A stretch of 64,000 nt of DNA from Deltaproteobacteria bacterium (GCA_040223695.1 JAVKFU010000017.1:62001-126000), one strand, 5' to 3'. Shown: positions 44,895-54,743, numbered from the stretch's first letter. Translations and numbers: made by a program. Notes: generated by a model from the letters alone, not told the origin.

Positions 44895-44915
44895 TGTCAT
44901 TAATTTGTCATTAAT
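44895..44915 (+). repeat. Tandem direct repeat TGTCATTAAT x2, 11-base period
   Basis: TGTCATTAAT occurs at 44895-44904 and again at 44906-44915, one base apart. The 11-base period puts both copies on the same face of the helix. The second ends two bases before the AAGGAGG ribosome site of the cytochrome gene, so a protein bound here could block transcription or translation. Confidence 0.45.
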
Positions 44916-44931
44916 CCAAGGAGGAAGACAC

Positions 44932-47900
44932 TTGGAATTTGAAAATATTATCTTTTACCCTCTAATTTTTATATTCCTCATATCAATCGGGTGTGATAAC
45001 TCCGGCTCAGGCGGCGCACCGGACACGGGCCCCTTACCCCCGAATCCGAACGAATGGGTCTGCCCGGGCTCTGTAATAAACCTGAGCCAGCAGGAAATCG
45101 ACGCCTGGTGCGAAGTCAACATGGATAGAGGAGAGCCGGCACCCCCTGCTTTCAGAAACCCGCCACCGCTTTCTGATTTAGCAATGAAAAATATATTTGA
45201 CGAACAGTTCAGAGAATTTGTTCGAGAAAGGCGGTACGCAAATGAGCTAGATTGGAACCGTGATTTAAACTGGAGAGTGACCGGACCATACCTGGGAGCA
45301 ATCGGCTTTGGTTCATTCTTTGGCGTTCATTCCTCGGCAGTACGTATTTTTTACTCACCCGAAGTAGTACAATGGCTATGCGGCGGACGAGTGGGAGAAA
45401 TCCCCGACGGCGCTATGATAATTAAAGAACAGCACCCGATCAATGAATCACTGGGTATCGTCACAGATGAGCGGGGTTGTATGGAAATACCCGTAAATGT
45501 TAACCCCACAAACTGGACCACTTACATAAAAAACAGCAGCGCTTCTTTTGACGGCTGGTACCAGGGCAGCTTCAGGTCCGGATTTGTTTCTATACCCGCC
45601 CCCGAATGGCAGTTAGGCAATCCCCCAATACTGGACGCATCAGCAGTAACCAGTCCCGCTTTCTTTGCCAATACAGGAAATCCGCCTTTTGAACGCGACC
45701 CCAACTGGTACCCGACGGGTTATTTATTTCTTAACGATGAACAGATCCAGGGCGACAATAAGTTTCCGGACACTATTTGGGCCTATAACCAATACGGAAA
45801 CTTCTGCATTAACTGCCACGCTTCAGCCACGAGCGAGTCCACTTTCTCAAGCCTTGATAATATAATTACGCCGGGCACCCAATTTCTACAATTCAGCCCT
45901 GATCTTTTTACTACTATAGGAATGAACTTTGAAGGAGATCTCCATTTACCTCAAAGGGTTGCTCTCGAGTTTTTACAGTCTGAGAACATTGCGAGCCCCG
46001 GAATTCCATTTACCGATCCGCTTTCAGAACCGACTCCCGAATTCATAGAATTTTACGATCAGATTGAACCTGTCTCCTTTGAAAGGGCGTGGGAAGTGAG
46101 ACTACCGGCCGAGACATACGACCATCAGGTGTCTACGGCTGAGGGGCCTGACCAATTTCTTACCTCGGACCAGTGCATTGGATGCCACGACGCAACTTTC
46201 ACCAACTTGTTTTTGCCCAATATGATATTTGAAGAATTCGATGAAGAAACTGCCACCGACAAACTATACAACCTCTCTCCTTATGCTGAATGGAAGGCCT
46301 CGCCTTTGGGGCAGGCGGGGCGTGACCCGATCTTCTTCGCCCAGGTCGAGGGTGAAACTAATTTCTTCTCGGAGGTGGGACTCGCTGGGCTTCCCGATCC
46401 AACAATTTGTTTTCAGACCACCTGTCTTCACTGCCACGGAGTGATGGGGCAGCGCCAGTTTCAGATCGACACCGAGGGTCAGGACGACGAGGGCTGTGCC
46501 TCTCTATTCGGAATTCCGCCCCCGCCGGAAGTCCCCATTGGAAAGCCTCTTAGCGCAGAAGCGGTTACTGAGTGGCCTGGTGCGGAAAACAACTCTCTTC
46601 AGAGGTACGGAGCTCTGGCGCGGGACGGTATTTCATGCACCGTCTGTCATCATATAGTGAGCGAAGGGTTCGGCGAAGAGGACATTTACACAGGAAACTT
46701 CATAACCGGACCCCCTGATGAAATCTACGGACCATATGATCAGGTTGTCGTAAAACCCATGCAGAATTCGCTCGGCATAGACCCACAGTTCGGAGCCCAG
46801 ACGCTTGACTCTGACTTATGCGGCACTTGCCACAACATACTTCTTCCCGTTGTTACAAACGAGGGTGAGCTTTTGACTTTCAGCTACGAACAGACAACCC
46901 ATCTTGAGTGGCTTAACAGCGTTTACGCGCCCGGGCGCTCGGAATTCCAATCCTGCCAGGACTGCCATATGCCGACAACATTCCACGGAAAGAATCTGGA
47001 ATTTAGAATTGCAAATATTGAATCGGATAACCTTCCGCCCGTTCAAAACAGGCTTCCCGACGATGAAATTCAACTGAGAGAGCGTAACCGCTATGCCCGC
47101 CACACCCTCCACGGACTCAATGTTTTCCTGAACGAGATGTTTCAGGAGTTCCCTTTAATACTGGGAATAAGACAAATCGATTTTATGAGCGGTCTAGCAA
47201 CGGAACTGCCTCTTATAACTGCACGCGAATCATTCTTGGATATGGCAAGGAACCAAACTGCATCAATCGAAGTTAAATCTTTAGAGATATCACCTCAAGG
47301 ACAGCTTAACGCTTTAGTCAGGGTTGAAAATAAGGCAGGTCACTACTTACCTTCTGGCGTATCATTCAGAAGAGTTTTTATCGAGTTTCTGGTACAGGAT
47401 AGAGATAACAATATTTTATGGGCCTCAGGCCGGACAAACAGTTTGGGAGTTATAATTGAAGGCGTGGACGGGCCTCCGCTTCCAAGTGAGCTTGTGCTTG
47501 AAAACCCTCAGGCTTTCCAACCCCATTACCAGCAAATAACGAGTGAAGACCAGGTGCAAATCTACCAGGAGCTTGTTGCCGACTCAGACGGCAACATAAC
47601 CACAAGCTTTGTAAGGAGAGTATTCGACTTAAAAAATAACAGGCTAAGACCCGAGGGTTTCGATCCCGAGTTTTTCTTCTCGAACTCCTCACCATTTATC
47701 CGCGAGCTGGCCGAAATACCGGGTGACGCGAAGTTCGACCCATTCTATACGGACCCCTCACTCACGGGAGCCGACGAGATTGAATACCTAGTAATGTTAC
47801 CGCCAGAAATACTGGCCCTGGCAGATAACGTTAAGGTCACTCTCTACAACCAATCGATACCGCCGTTCTACCTGCAGCAGAGGTTCGCCGCCGCCAATGT

Positions 47901-48045
47901 AGGGGTGGCTGAGAGTGAGAATATCGAACGCCTGTACTACATAACCAGCCACTTAAACACATCTGAAGCCGGGGCAGAGAACGGGGATGCTTTCATCAAG
48001 GACTGGAAGTTAATGCTCGCAACCGATACAGCCGCCTTCGAATAA
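44932..48045 (+). CDS. Hexahaem c-type cytochrome lipoprotein
   Basis: The TTG at 44932 follows AAGGAGG by seven bases and is the likely start, giving 1037 residues. A signal with lipobox LISIGC ends near residue 18, so the protein is lipid-anchored in the envelope. A Pro/Gly linker follows. Six haem sites are seen: CINCH (292), CIGCH (415), CLHCH (498), CTVCH (569), CGTCH (630) and CQDCH (675). The last 350 residues lack haem motifs and are beta-rich with GHYLPSGVSFRR, a stretch found in large multihaem cytochromes. It may carry electrons across or outside the outer membrane. No partner porin or cytochrome is adjacent. Confidence 0.88.
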   Translation: MEFENIIFYPLIFIFLISIGCDNSGSGGAPDTGPLPPNPNEWVCPGSVINLSQQEIDAWCEVNMDRGEPAPPAFRNPPPLSDLAMKNIFDEQFREFVRERRYANELDWNRDLNWRVTGPYLGAIGFGSFFGVHSSAVRIFYSPEVVQWLCGGRVGEIPDGAMIIKEQHPINESLGIVTDERGCMEIPVNVNPTNWTTYIKNSSASFDGWYQGSFRSGFVSIPAPEWQLGNPPILDASAVTSPAFFANTGNPPFERDPNWYPTGYLFLNDEQIQGDNKFPDTIWAYNQYGNFCINCHASATSESTFSSLDNIITPGTQFLQFSPDLFTTIGMNFEGDLHLPQRVALEFLQSENIASPGIPFTDPLSEPTPEFIEFYDQIEPVSFERAWEVRLPAETYDHQVSTAEGPDQFLTSDQCIGCHDATFTNLFLPNMIFEEFDEETATDKLYNLSPYAEWKASPLGQAGRDPIFFAQVEGETNFFSEVGLAGLPDPTICFQTTCLHCHGVMGQRQFQIDTEGQDDEGCASLFGIPPPPEVPIGKPLSAEAVTEWPGAENNSLQRYGALARDGISCTVCHHIVSEGFGEEDIYTGNFITGPPDEIYGPYDQVVVKPMQNSLGIDPQFGAQTLDSDLCGTCHNILLPVVTNEGELLTFSYEQTTHLEWLNSVYAPGRSEFQSCQDCHMPTTFHGKNLEFRIANIESDNLPPVQNRLPDDEIQLRERNRYARHTLHGLNVFLNEMFQEFPLILGIRQIDFMSGLATELPLITARESFLDMARNQTASIEVKSLEISPQGQLNALVRVENKAGHYLPSGVSFRRVFIEFLVQDRDNNILWASGRTNSLGVIIEGVDGPPLPSELVLENPQAFQPHYQQITSEDQVQIYQELVADSDGNITTSFVRRVFDLKNNRLRPEGFDPEFFFSNSSPFIRELAEIPGDAKFDPFYTDPSLTGADEIEYLVMLPPEILALADNVKVTLYNQSIPPFYLQQRFAAANVGVAESENIERLYYITSHLNTSEAGAENGDAFIKDWKLMLATDTAAFE

Positions 48046-48120
48046 TCTTGTGATTACACACCGGGGCGTATAACGTGAGCTTGCTATTGCGTCATGTCAA
48101 AAAAACCAGGCCGTACTTCG

Positions 48121-48477
48121 ATGCAGATCAAACTAAAACGCGTTTATAATAAAGCCGAAGAAAGCGACGGCGTGCGTATACTTGTCGAGCGGCTCTGGCC
48201 GAGAGGATTGTCAAAGAAAGATGCGCAAGTCGATTTGTGGCTGAAAGATGTGGCCCCTTCTGGAGAGCTTCGTAAATGGTTCGGCCACGATCCGTCCAAG
48301 TGGGATGAATTCAGAAAACTTTACTTCGCCGAATTGGAAAGCAAAAGCGAAGCACTTGGCGAACTGACCAATGTTTTGAGAAAGGGGGACGTCACATTCG
48401 TTTACGCCTCGAAGGAGGAGAATTACAACAATTCGGTTGCGCTCAAAGAATATCTGGAAAAACGCTACAACAATTAA
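48121..48477 (+). CDS. DUF488 family protein (YeaO-like)
   Basis: The family opening [30 protein letters not shown] is near-perfect, followed by [22 protein letters not shown] and YFAELESK. Function is unknown; the fold resembles nucleotide or RNA-related enzymes. ATG 48121 gives the typical 118 residues, whereas an upstream ATG at 48094 adds nine; neither has a good ribosome site. It stands alone between the cytochrome gene and ilvD. Confidence 0.88.
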   Translation: MQIKLKRVYNKAEESDGVRILVERLWPRGLSKKDAQVDLWLKDVAPSGELRKWFGHDPSKWDEFRKLYFAELESKSEALGELTNVLRKGDVTFVYASKEENYNNSVALKEYLEKRYNN

Positions 48478-48568
48478 TCCGGCTGACTTACAGCAAGGTT
48501 AATCCCGTTTTGAATGATCTCGTCGTATTCCGAAAACTTATCTATCAATCAGGAAAGAACGCCGGTAA

Positions 48569-50281
48569 TTAAGACTCTTTATCCGTAACCGCGCCTTCAG
48601 AAGCAGAGGAAACAAGCCTCGCGTACTTGGCTAGCACACCTCGCTTTTCCTTCTGTGCCGGTCTTTTCCATCTTGCGAGCCTCTTTTTAATCTCGCTCTT
48701 CGAAACCTCGAGATTTATCTCTTTCTTCCCGGCATCGATCCTTATAACATCGCCGTTCTTTACAACGGCGATAACACCTCCGTCATAAGCCTCGGGTGTT
48801 ATATGACCCACGACGAATCCATGCGTGCCCCCCGAGAATCGTCCGTCCGTTATGAGAGCCACATCATTTCCCAGCCCCTTTCCCATAACCGCGGATGTCG
48901 GAGAGAGCATCTCCCTCATTCCGGGCCCGCCTCTGGGGCCTTCGTAGCGGATTACTATAACGTGCCCCTTTTTCACCCTTCCGCCGAGAATTGCTTTCAG
49001 GGCCTGTTCCTCGGAGTTAAATACAATGGCCTTTCCGATAAAGGAATGACCTTCTTTGCCTGAGATCTTCGCCACAGCTCCATCAGGCGCGAGGCTGCCT
49101 CTCAAAATCACAATATGACTTTCCTTTTTAATCGGCCTGTCAATCGGATATACGATTTCCTGACCTTTCGGGTATGAACCCGCGTTTTTCAGATTCTCCT
49201 TTACCGTCTTCCCGGTAACAGTCATGCAGTCTCCATGCAGCAGCCCGGCGTCAAGCAGAATTTTCATAAGCGGAGTAAGTCCACCGATTCTCGAGAAATC
49301 GGCCATCATGTATTTACCGCTCGGCTTTAGGTCGGCGAGGACAGGCACCTTTTTGCCGATACGGTTAAAGTCGTCGATCGTGAGCTTCACATTAGCGGCA
49401 TGCGCTATCGCAAGAAGGTGCAGAACCGCGTTGGTAGACCCGCCAAGCGTGATAACAACCGTAATGGCATTCTCAAATGCCTTCTTAGTCATAATATCGC
49501 TCGGGCGTATATTGTTCTTGATAAGGTTGACTACAGCCGCTCCCGCATCAAGGCAGTCCTTATTCTTCTCAGCAGATACGGCGGCCTGGGCAGAGCTGTT
49601 GGGAAGGCTCATACCGAGCGCCTCGATAGCTGACGCCATAGTATTCGCAGTATACATACCGCCGCACGATCCGGGGCCCGGTATTGCGCTGGATTCGATT
49701 TTTTTCAATTGCGTGTCCGAAATATCCTTGTTAGCGTGAGCACCGACCGCTTCAAATACAGATACTATGTCTACCGGCTTACCGTTATAATTCCCCGGCA
49801 TTATAGTGCCGCCGTAAACAAACACCGAAGGGCGGTTTAGACGGGACATTGCCATCAGACATCCGGGCATGTTCTTATCGCAGCCCCCTATCGCGACAAA
49901 GCCGTCAAAGCCCTCGGCGGCGGCGACAGTTTCTATCGAATCTGCAATCACTTCTCGCGAAACCAGGGAATATCTCATTCCGGGCGTACCCATGGAAATG
50001 CCGTCCGAAACAGTGATTGTGTTGAATATGATGGATTTACCTCCCGCCTTGTCGGCGCCGCGCCCGGCTTCAAGCGCAAGCTTGTCAATGTGCATGTTGC
50101 ACGGCGTGACCATACTCCACGTGGAAGCGATGCCAACGACGGGCTTTTTGAAATCCCTGTCCTTGAACCCCACAGCCCTCAACATCGAGCGGTTTGGGGC
50201 CCTGTCGTCTCCCTCCACAACCAGTGAAGAAAATTTCCGCATTTGATCTGATTTAACGTCTGATTTTGATTTCTTTTTCAC
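48569..50281 (-). CDS. ilvD: Dihydroxy-acid dehydratase
   Basis: Fe-S enzyme in valine, leucine and isoleucine synthesis that removes water from dihydroxy acids. Cluster cysteines are in the expected places: [18 protein letters not shown] and [24 protein letters not shown] and the C-terminal [15 protein letters not shown] (active-site Ser) are intact. The start is GTG with AAGGGGG seven bases upstream. Length 570 is normal. It would depend on the Suf pathway encoded in the same window. Confidence 0.96.
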   Translation of the reverse strand: MKKKSKSDVKSDQMRKFSSLVVEGDDRAPNRSMLRAVGFKDRDFKKPVVGIASTWSMVTPCNMHIDKLALEAGRGADKAGGKSIIFNTITVSDGISMGTPGMRYSLVSREVIADSIETVAAAEGFDGFVAIGGCDKNMPGCLMAMSRLNRPSVFVYGGTIMPGNYNGKPVDIVSVFEAVGAHANKDISDTQLKKIESSAIPGPGSCGGMYTANTMASAIEALGMSLPNSSAQAAVSAEKNKDCLDAGAAVVNLIKNNIRPSDIMTKKAFENAITVVITLGGSTNAVLHLLAIAHAANVKLTIDDFNRIGKKVPVLADLKPSGKYMMADFSRIGGLTPLMKILLDAGLLHGDCMTVTGKTVKENLKNAGSYPKGQEIVYPIDRPIKKESHIVILRGSLAPDGAVAKISGKEGHSFIGKAIVFNSEEQALKAILGGRVKKGHVIVIRYEGPRGGPGMREMLSPTSAVMGKGLGNDVALITDGRFSGGTHGFVVGHITPEAYDGGVIAVVKNGDVIRIDAGKKEINLEVSKSEIKKRLARWKRPAQKEKRGVLAKYARLVSSASEGAVTDKES

Positions 50282-50468
50282 CGGAATTCCCCCTTCTAAG
50301 CTATTATGAAGATTAAATTATTATCAATGCAATCGTTTTTTTGTCAATTTTTTTCGGTAACTAGTGGAAAAAAGTAGTTGTCAGAACCCCCGCCGCTGCG
50401 CTATCATCTTAATTATCAGGGTTTTTAAACGCACACCGGCGTTAAATCTCATACAGGGAGGCAATATG

Positions 50469-50921
50469 ATGAACGCGTTCATAATCACAATGCTTGCGGG
50501 AATAATCGCCACAGCGGGGATGAGTATCCTCCTGTGGGCTATAACACGTACGGGTATCGCCGACGCGGCGATGATAAGGGCGATAGGAAGTATTTTCACC
50601 AAATCATACGCGGAATCATTCGGGCCCGGGCTTACCGTTCACTTCATAGTGGGAATAATTATCGCGTTCTTTTATGTCGCACTTATAAGTCTATTTGAAC
50701 CAACCTCACTGGCAGGAGCAATAGCTCTCGGGGGAATGGTCGGTGTATTTCATGGCGTGGCTTTCGGTTTTATTCTGGTAATAGCGGTAGCGGAGCACCA
50801 CCCTCTCGAGCAATTCAGGGAGGCCGGTTTCGAGGTCGCAATCGCTCATTTTTTAGGACATGTTGTTTACGGAATCTTAATCGGACTGGTCGTGGGCCTC
50901 TCGGGAGTGAGGTTGTTCTAA
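50469..50921 (+). CDS. Four-helix membrane protein of unknown function, 150 residues
   Basis: I do not recognise a family. AGGGAGG lies seven bases before ATG 50469 (another ATG at 50466 is closer). Four hydrophobic segments are seen: residues about 3-22, 50-72, 78-104 and 125-148. Conserved-looking features are a His-rich turn (VAEHHPLEQF) after helix three and a His in each of AHFLGH and GVFHGVAFG. An inner-membrane place is likely. Confidence 0.7.
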   Translation: MNAFIITMLAGIIATAGMSILLWAITRTGIADAAMIRAIGSIFTKSYAESFGPGLTVHFIVGIIIAFFYVALISLFEPTSLAGAIALGGMVGVFHGVAFGFILVIAVAEHHPLEQFREAGFEVAIAHFLGHVVYGILIGLVVGLSGVRLF

Positions 50922-51030
50922 TCAATTTAAATTTTAAGAATGATGACAATACAAGGCGGTGAACAAAACTCTATTCACGATGCTCTACATAAAAAAAGAT
51001 TTCCAGACGGAAAAGAGATGAAAATCAAAA

Positions 51031-51606
51031 TTATTTTTCGACAGTTATCTCGACTCTTCTGTTCTTTTGCCTGCCTTCGGGGTTGTCGCTCCCGTCGGAA
51101 TCGGAGTTGGGGGCTACGGGTTCAGATTCTCCCCGCCCCTCAGTGGTGACTCTGGCTTCATCAACTTCCCCGAATTTCACAAGCCAGCTCTTCACGGAAT
51201 CCGCGCGCTTCTGAGAAAGCTCCTGATTATACGAATCGGAGCCTTTTGAATCGGTATGGCCTTCTACAATAACCTTGGAATCTCCATATCGGTTTATCAC
51301 CTCGGCCACATTTCCAAGAGTAGGCTCGGCCTCCTCGCGGATATCCCACTTGTCGAAATCAAACAGAATATCGCCCGAAAGCTCAATTGTTATCTCCGTA
51401 TCGGTCTCGGTGATTTCAAGGTCCTGTGTTTCTCCCTTGATATCCTCCGTCCGGAACTCCAGATCAACACTCTCGAAAACAAGGTCGAGCGGCTCACTCC
51501 TAAGCTCTATTTGCGCCTGCGAATAATCGGAAGCACATATAAAAATCATACAGACTGAGAGTGAGACAATCGCTGCCGTATTTATTAAACGAAATAATCG
51601 GAGCAT
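51031..51606 (-). CDS. OmpA-family peptidoglycan-binding protein
   Basis: A signal peptide (residues 1-32, ending SQAQ) precedes an acidic beta segment and the OmpA C-terminal domain (about 75-191). The domain shows ILFDFDKWDIREEA, VIVEGHTDSKGSDSYN, LSQKRADSVKSWL with the Asp and Arg that hold diaminopimelate, and GRGESEPVAPN ending in RQKNRRVEITV. There is no outer-membrane barrel, so it is periplasmic or tethered. It lies 11 bases behind a secreted protein gene on the same strand and is probably cotranscribed. Confidence 0.92.
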   Translation of the reverse strand: MLRLFRLINTAAIVSLSVCMIFICASDYSQAQIELRSEPLDLVFESVDLEFRTEDIKGETQDLEITETDTEITIELSGDILFDFDKWDIREEAEPTLGNVAEVINRYGDSKVIVEGHTDSKGSDSYNQELSQKRADSVKSWLVKFGEVDEARVTTEGRGESEPVAPNSDSDGSDNPEGRQKNRRVEITVEK

Positions 51607-51617
51607 ATGAATCCCGC

Positions 51618-52154
51618 TTATTGAGCTATCGCGACATCTTCGAATGGCGGAGCCCCGGGCAGATATACGGTAATCTTATCAACTCCTTCCGGCGGGGCGG
51701 GGAACTTCGCCCAGGCGCTCTTGGACTCACCCGGAGCGAGAACAAAATACTTAAGCTTTGTTCCAAGAGGCTTCCCTTCGGAGTCTTTTACTATCAAATA
51801 TTTTTTGTTGTTAGACGCATCAACATAATAAACATGTTCTATTACGTCATCGTGACTGTACTGTCCGGCTCGTGAAATATCTATTTCTTCAGACCCGTTA
51901 TTCGTATATTTGAATTTTACTGTCACGGTATCCCCCGAAGCGCGTTTGACCCCCTTTAATTCCACGCTTACATCGCCCCATTCCGTATCCTCAACGATTG
52001 CCTCGGCGCCTCCGTTATCAAACTTTTCTTTTGAATCGGCGGATGAATCCTCCTGCGCGCTCACTTGAGCCGTGTAACCGACACAAAAAACAAGACTTAA
52101 AGCAAGAGTTAAAAAACAGCCCGTCAATGTTAAATTTGATTTGACTAATCTCAT
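51618..52154 (-). CDS. Secreted protein with immunoglobulin-like fold, unknown function
   Basis: An N-terminal signal peptide ends near QVSAQE (residue 34). The acidic linker is followed by about 130 residues of alternating beta strands (VSVELKGVKRASGDTVTVKFKYTN, KLKYFVLAPGESKSAWAKF), which suggests a DUF4352-like beta-sandwich. The end PGAPPFEDVAIAQ is Pro-rich. AGGAGG lies upstream. It is the first gene of a pair with the OmpA-like protein, so the two products may act together at the cell wall. Confidence 0.75.
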   Translation of the reverse strand: MRLVKSNLTLTGCFLTLALSLVFCVGYTAQVSAQEDSSADSKEKFDNGGAEAIVEDTEWGDVSVELKGVKRASGDTVTVKFKYTNNGSEEIDISRAGQYSHDDVIEHVYYVDASNNKKYLIVKDSEGKPLGTKLKYFVLAPGESKSAWAKFPAPPEGVDKITVYLPGAPPFEDVAIAQ

Positions 52155-52318
52155 CGCTTACCTCCTCCTACTTCTATACATCAAATTAATAATTAGACAT
52201 GAGCCAAGCAGGTTCTATCCGGCTTCTTTTAATTCTAATACGTTTAATATTACAGCTTTTTTGAATTTTTGTGTAGAATTTTGTGTTATTTGAATGCGGT
52301 TAATTACGGGACAGGGAC

Positions 52319-53485
52319 CTACAACCCGGGCACCAGCCGGTCAATAGACTTAAACAGTATTAATATTTCTTCTTCGGTGTTATAGAAGTGCGGCGCCACC
52401 CTTAAAGCCCCGCCCCTGTAGTTGACAATAATATTCGAGGCCCATAATTTTTCCCTCAATTCCGCGGGGTCAAAACCCCCGGAGAACGAGACTATGCCCC
52501 CTCTTTCCTGACGGTTACGGGGAGTTCTTAGACGAAATCCCCTCTTTAGAGCCTCATCCATTATCACATCACCGAGCTCATGTACCTTCTCGCCTATCCG
52601 GTCAATGCCTATTTCAAACAAAAGGTCGAGGGAAGCGCCTAAAGCGAATATGCCCATAACGTTAAATGATCCCTCTTCGAACCTTAGAGCGCTGTCTTTC
52701 AGAGTAAGGTCTATCTTTTCAAAGTTATTATCCTCCTTAACGCTCTTCCACCCGATCAGATTAGGGCTCAAATTTCCTGCGAGCTCCTTTCTGCAATAGA
52801 AGATTCCAGTCCCCTCGGGCGCGAGGAGCCACTTGTGCCCGTCCGCCGCCAGAAAATCCACATTGTATTTTTCCACATCCATAGGGACTACTCCGAGGCT
52901 CTGAATAGCGTCGACAAAGAAGAGTATGCCGTTGTGCCTGCATAGAGCGCCTAGCTTACAGAGATCAATCATGAAACCGTTTACGGACTGCACGGAACTC
53001 ATTGTGATAAGCTTTGTCCGCGAATCTATCAGCTTCTCAATATCCTCGAGTAATATCCGGTCCTTGTTAAAGGGAATGAGCTTGACTTGAACCCCCTTTT
53101 TTTCCAAGGCAAGCCACGGGTATATATTGGAAGGGAATTCTCTCTCGAAAACAAGCACATTATCCCCCTCCCTCCAGTCAAGTCCTCCTGCAACTATTGA
53201 AATCCCGTGTGATGTGTTTTTAACGAATGCTATTTCTTCCGTATCGGCGCCCACGAGTCTTGCGCAACCGGACCTTACTTCTTCTACTCTATCCATCCAG
53301 GAATCATAATTAATTATCGCTTTACCGGCAGCTTCCGTGAGGAATCGCTCGACCTCTTTTTTCACCCTAAGCGACACAGGCACTACTCCCGCATGGTCCA
53401 GGTAAACGCTCTGCTCGGTAATCGGGAATTCCCGTCTGTAAAATTCCGGAGACTGTCCTTGATTATTCTTTTTGTTATTGCTCAT
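52319..53485 (-). CDS. Class V aminotransferase-like PLP enzyme
   Basis: A soluble PLP enzyme. Motifs include YLDHAGVVPVS near the start, NTSHGISIVAGG, the central VDAIQSLGVVP and the PLP-lysine motif ADGHKWLLAPEGTG. The C-terminus has NYRGGALRVAPHFYN instead of the RSGxHC loop with the active cysteine of SufS. It is thus closer to isopenicillin-N epimerase-like enzymes than to a cysteine desulfurase. The reaction is unknown. The 388 residues are normal. Confidence 0.88.
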   Translation of the reverse strand: MSNNKKNNQGQSPEFYRREFPITEQSVYLDHAGVVPVSLRVKKEVERFLTEAAGKAIINYDSWMDRVEEVRSGCARLVGADTEEIAFVKNTSHGISIVAGGLDWREGDNVLVFEREFPSNIYPWLALEKKGVQVKLIPFNKDRILLEDIEKLIDSRTKLITMSSVQSVNGFMIDLCKLGALCRHNGILFFVDAIQSLGVVPMDVEKYNVDFLAADGHKWLLAPEGTGIFYCRKELAGNLSPNLIGWKSVKEDNNFEKIDLTLKDSALRFEEGSFNVMGIFALGASLDLLFEIGIDRIGEKVHELGDVIMDEALKRGFRLRTPRNRQERGGIVSFSGGFDPAELREKLWASNIIVNYRGGALRVAPHFYNTEEEILILFKSIDRLVPGL

Positions 53486-53543
53486 CGAGGCATAAAACTA
53501 ACGCAAACCGGTCGCGCTATCAAATTGCCGCACAAAATACAAT

Positions 53544-53572
53544 TTGACAAAATAAAAAAAAAGTGAGATATT
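53544..53572 (+). promoter_or_regulatory. Predicted cspA promoter
   Basis: TTGACA (53544-53549), 17-base A-rich spacer, GATATT (53567-53572). The leader is about 30 bases long and AT-rich, with AGGAGG at 53593-53598, 11 bases before the start codon. Confidence 0.55.
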
Positions 53573-53609
53573 TGGTTTTGAAGTATATTTTCAGGAGGAA
53601 AGCTTTTTT

Positions 53610-53828
53610 ATGCAGGGTAAAGTGAAGTGGTTTAATAGCTCAAAAGGCTACGGATTTATTCAGTCCGATGAAGTTGGTAAAGATATATTTGTACACTACA
53701 GCGTCATTGAGGGCGATGGATATAAAAGCCTTACTGAAGGCGAAACCGTAGAATTCGACATTACAGAGGGGCCAAAAGGACCTCAGGCAACAAAAGTTGT
53801 CAAGGTGAGCTCGGAACAGGCTTCTTAG
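53610..53828 (+). CDS. cspA: Cold-shock protein (CspA family)
   Basis: A single OB-fold domain that binds single-stranded RNA or DNA. RNP1 KGYGFIQSD and RNP2 DIFVHYS are both present, and WFN follows the usual VKW opening. The 72 residues equal the family size. The 5' leader is too short for the long cold-sensing leader of E. coli cspA. It stands as a single gene. Confidence 0.96.
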   Translation: MQGKVKWFNSSKGYGFIQSDEVGKDIFVHYSVIEGDGYKSLTEGETVEFDITEGPKGPQATKVVKVSSEQAS

Positions 53829-53984
53829 ATTTAATTATATTAGAATGGCAATAAGCTCTCTTTCTAGGAAGATTCCAAATATATTGCTGATCAGTATAGT
53901 TGTACTCGTCTAAGTTCGCGGGACTACATAGGAGCGTTATATTAACTTGACACCCATTGGTAATACCCGCAATATTTTATTAGA

Positions 53985-54743
53985 GTGTCCACTAGAAGAG
54001 AATTCCTCAGAAACATCCTGGCCTTGAGTGTAGGAGCTATTTCAGCTCCGCTTCTGGGACTTTATGAAGGATCGAAGTTCCGTTTCACCCAGATATCATA
54101 TTCCGGCGATTGGGACCCGAGACCCAGAGCGTATAAAAGGCTCATGAGCGCAATTGAGCTAAGAACGAGCGTGACGGCTTCCTACGACAGGAAAGTCGTC
54201 AACTTAAACGAGGCCGATCTATTTAATTACCCCTTTCTCTATATTGCGGGGGATGAGAGCTTCGAGCCTTTCACGGACGAGGAAAGGAGGAGGCTAAGAA
54301 AGTTTTTGAAGCTCGGGGGAACTCTTGTGATCGACGATGTTTCAGGATTAGACGCGTCGCCGTTTGACTCGCAGATAAGGAATGAGCTTGCAAGCATAAT
54401 CCCCGAAATACCACTCGCCCGGCTTCCACAGGACCACGTGGTTTTCAAATCCTTTTATCTCCTCTACTCCGCAAGCGGCAGAAAAATCGTGAGTCCTTAT
54501 CTCGAAGGCATAACTTTCAGCGACGAGGATAGAACCGCGGTGTTCTATTCGAGAAACGACCTGGGAGGAGCGTGGTCGGAGGACGAATTCGGAAAGTGGG
54601 AGTATGAATGTATTCCGGGCGGGGAATCCCAAAGGGAGCTTGCGTTCAGACTCGGAATCAATATGGTTCTTTACGCGCTTACGGGAAATTACAAAAAGGA
54701 TCAGATACACATTCCGTTTATTAAACGCAGACAGCTCCTATAG
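53985..54743 (+). CDS. DUF4159 protein with twin-arginine signal
   Basis: The product begins with STRREFLRN and a hydrophobic stretch ending GAISAP, a twin-arginine export signal. The mature part is a DUF4159 domain: FLYIAGDESFEPFTDEERRRLRKFL, GGTLVIDDVSG and GINMVLYALTGNYK, a flavodoxin-like fold with a strand-loop DD motif. The start is GTG at 53985. DUF4159 genes often lie next to MoxR ATPase and VWA genes; here it stands alone, 29 kb from the MoxR-type gene at 23955. Confidence 0.85.
   Translation: MSTRREFLRNILALSVGAISAPLLGLYEGSKFRFTQISYSGDWDPRPRAYKRLMSAIELRTSVTASYDRKVVNLNEADLFNYPFLYIAGDESFEPFTDEERRRLRKFLKLGGTLVIDDVSGLDASPFDSQIRNELASIIPEIPLARLPQDHVVFKSFYLLYSASGRKIVSPYLEGITFSDEDRTAVFYSRNDLGGAWSEDEFGKWEYECIPGGESQRELAFRLGINMVLYALTGNYKKDQIHIPFIKRRQLL

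Larger units (their letters stand above)
44608..44931. other. Gene-free region upstream of the hexahaem cytochrome
   Basis: 324 AT-rich bases. They contain a short TGTAC-TTT-GTACA dyad near 44795, the inverted repeat at 44840-44856 and the direct repeat at 44895-44915 described separately. No other gene or RNA is seen. Confidence 0.5.

Noticed and set aside
50940-51149. 69-codon plus-strand frame
   Set aside because: Mostly antisense to the OmpA-like gene, with no ribosome site and an odd Arg/Cys-rich product.
52319-53485. Considered as SufS cysteine desulfurase for the Suf pathway
   Set aside because: The C-terminal loop lacks the active cysteine and reads NYRGGALRVAPH; it is 8 kb from suf and on the other strand.
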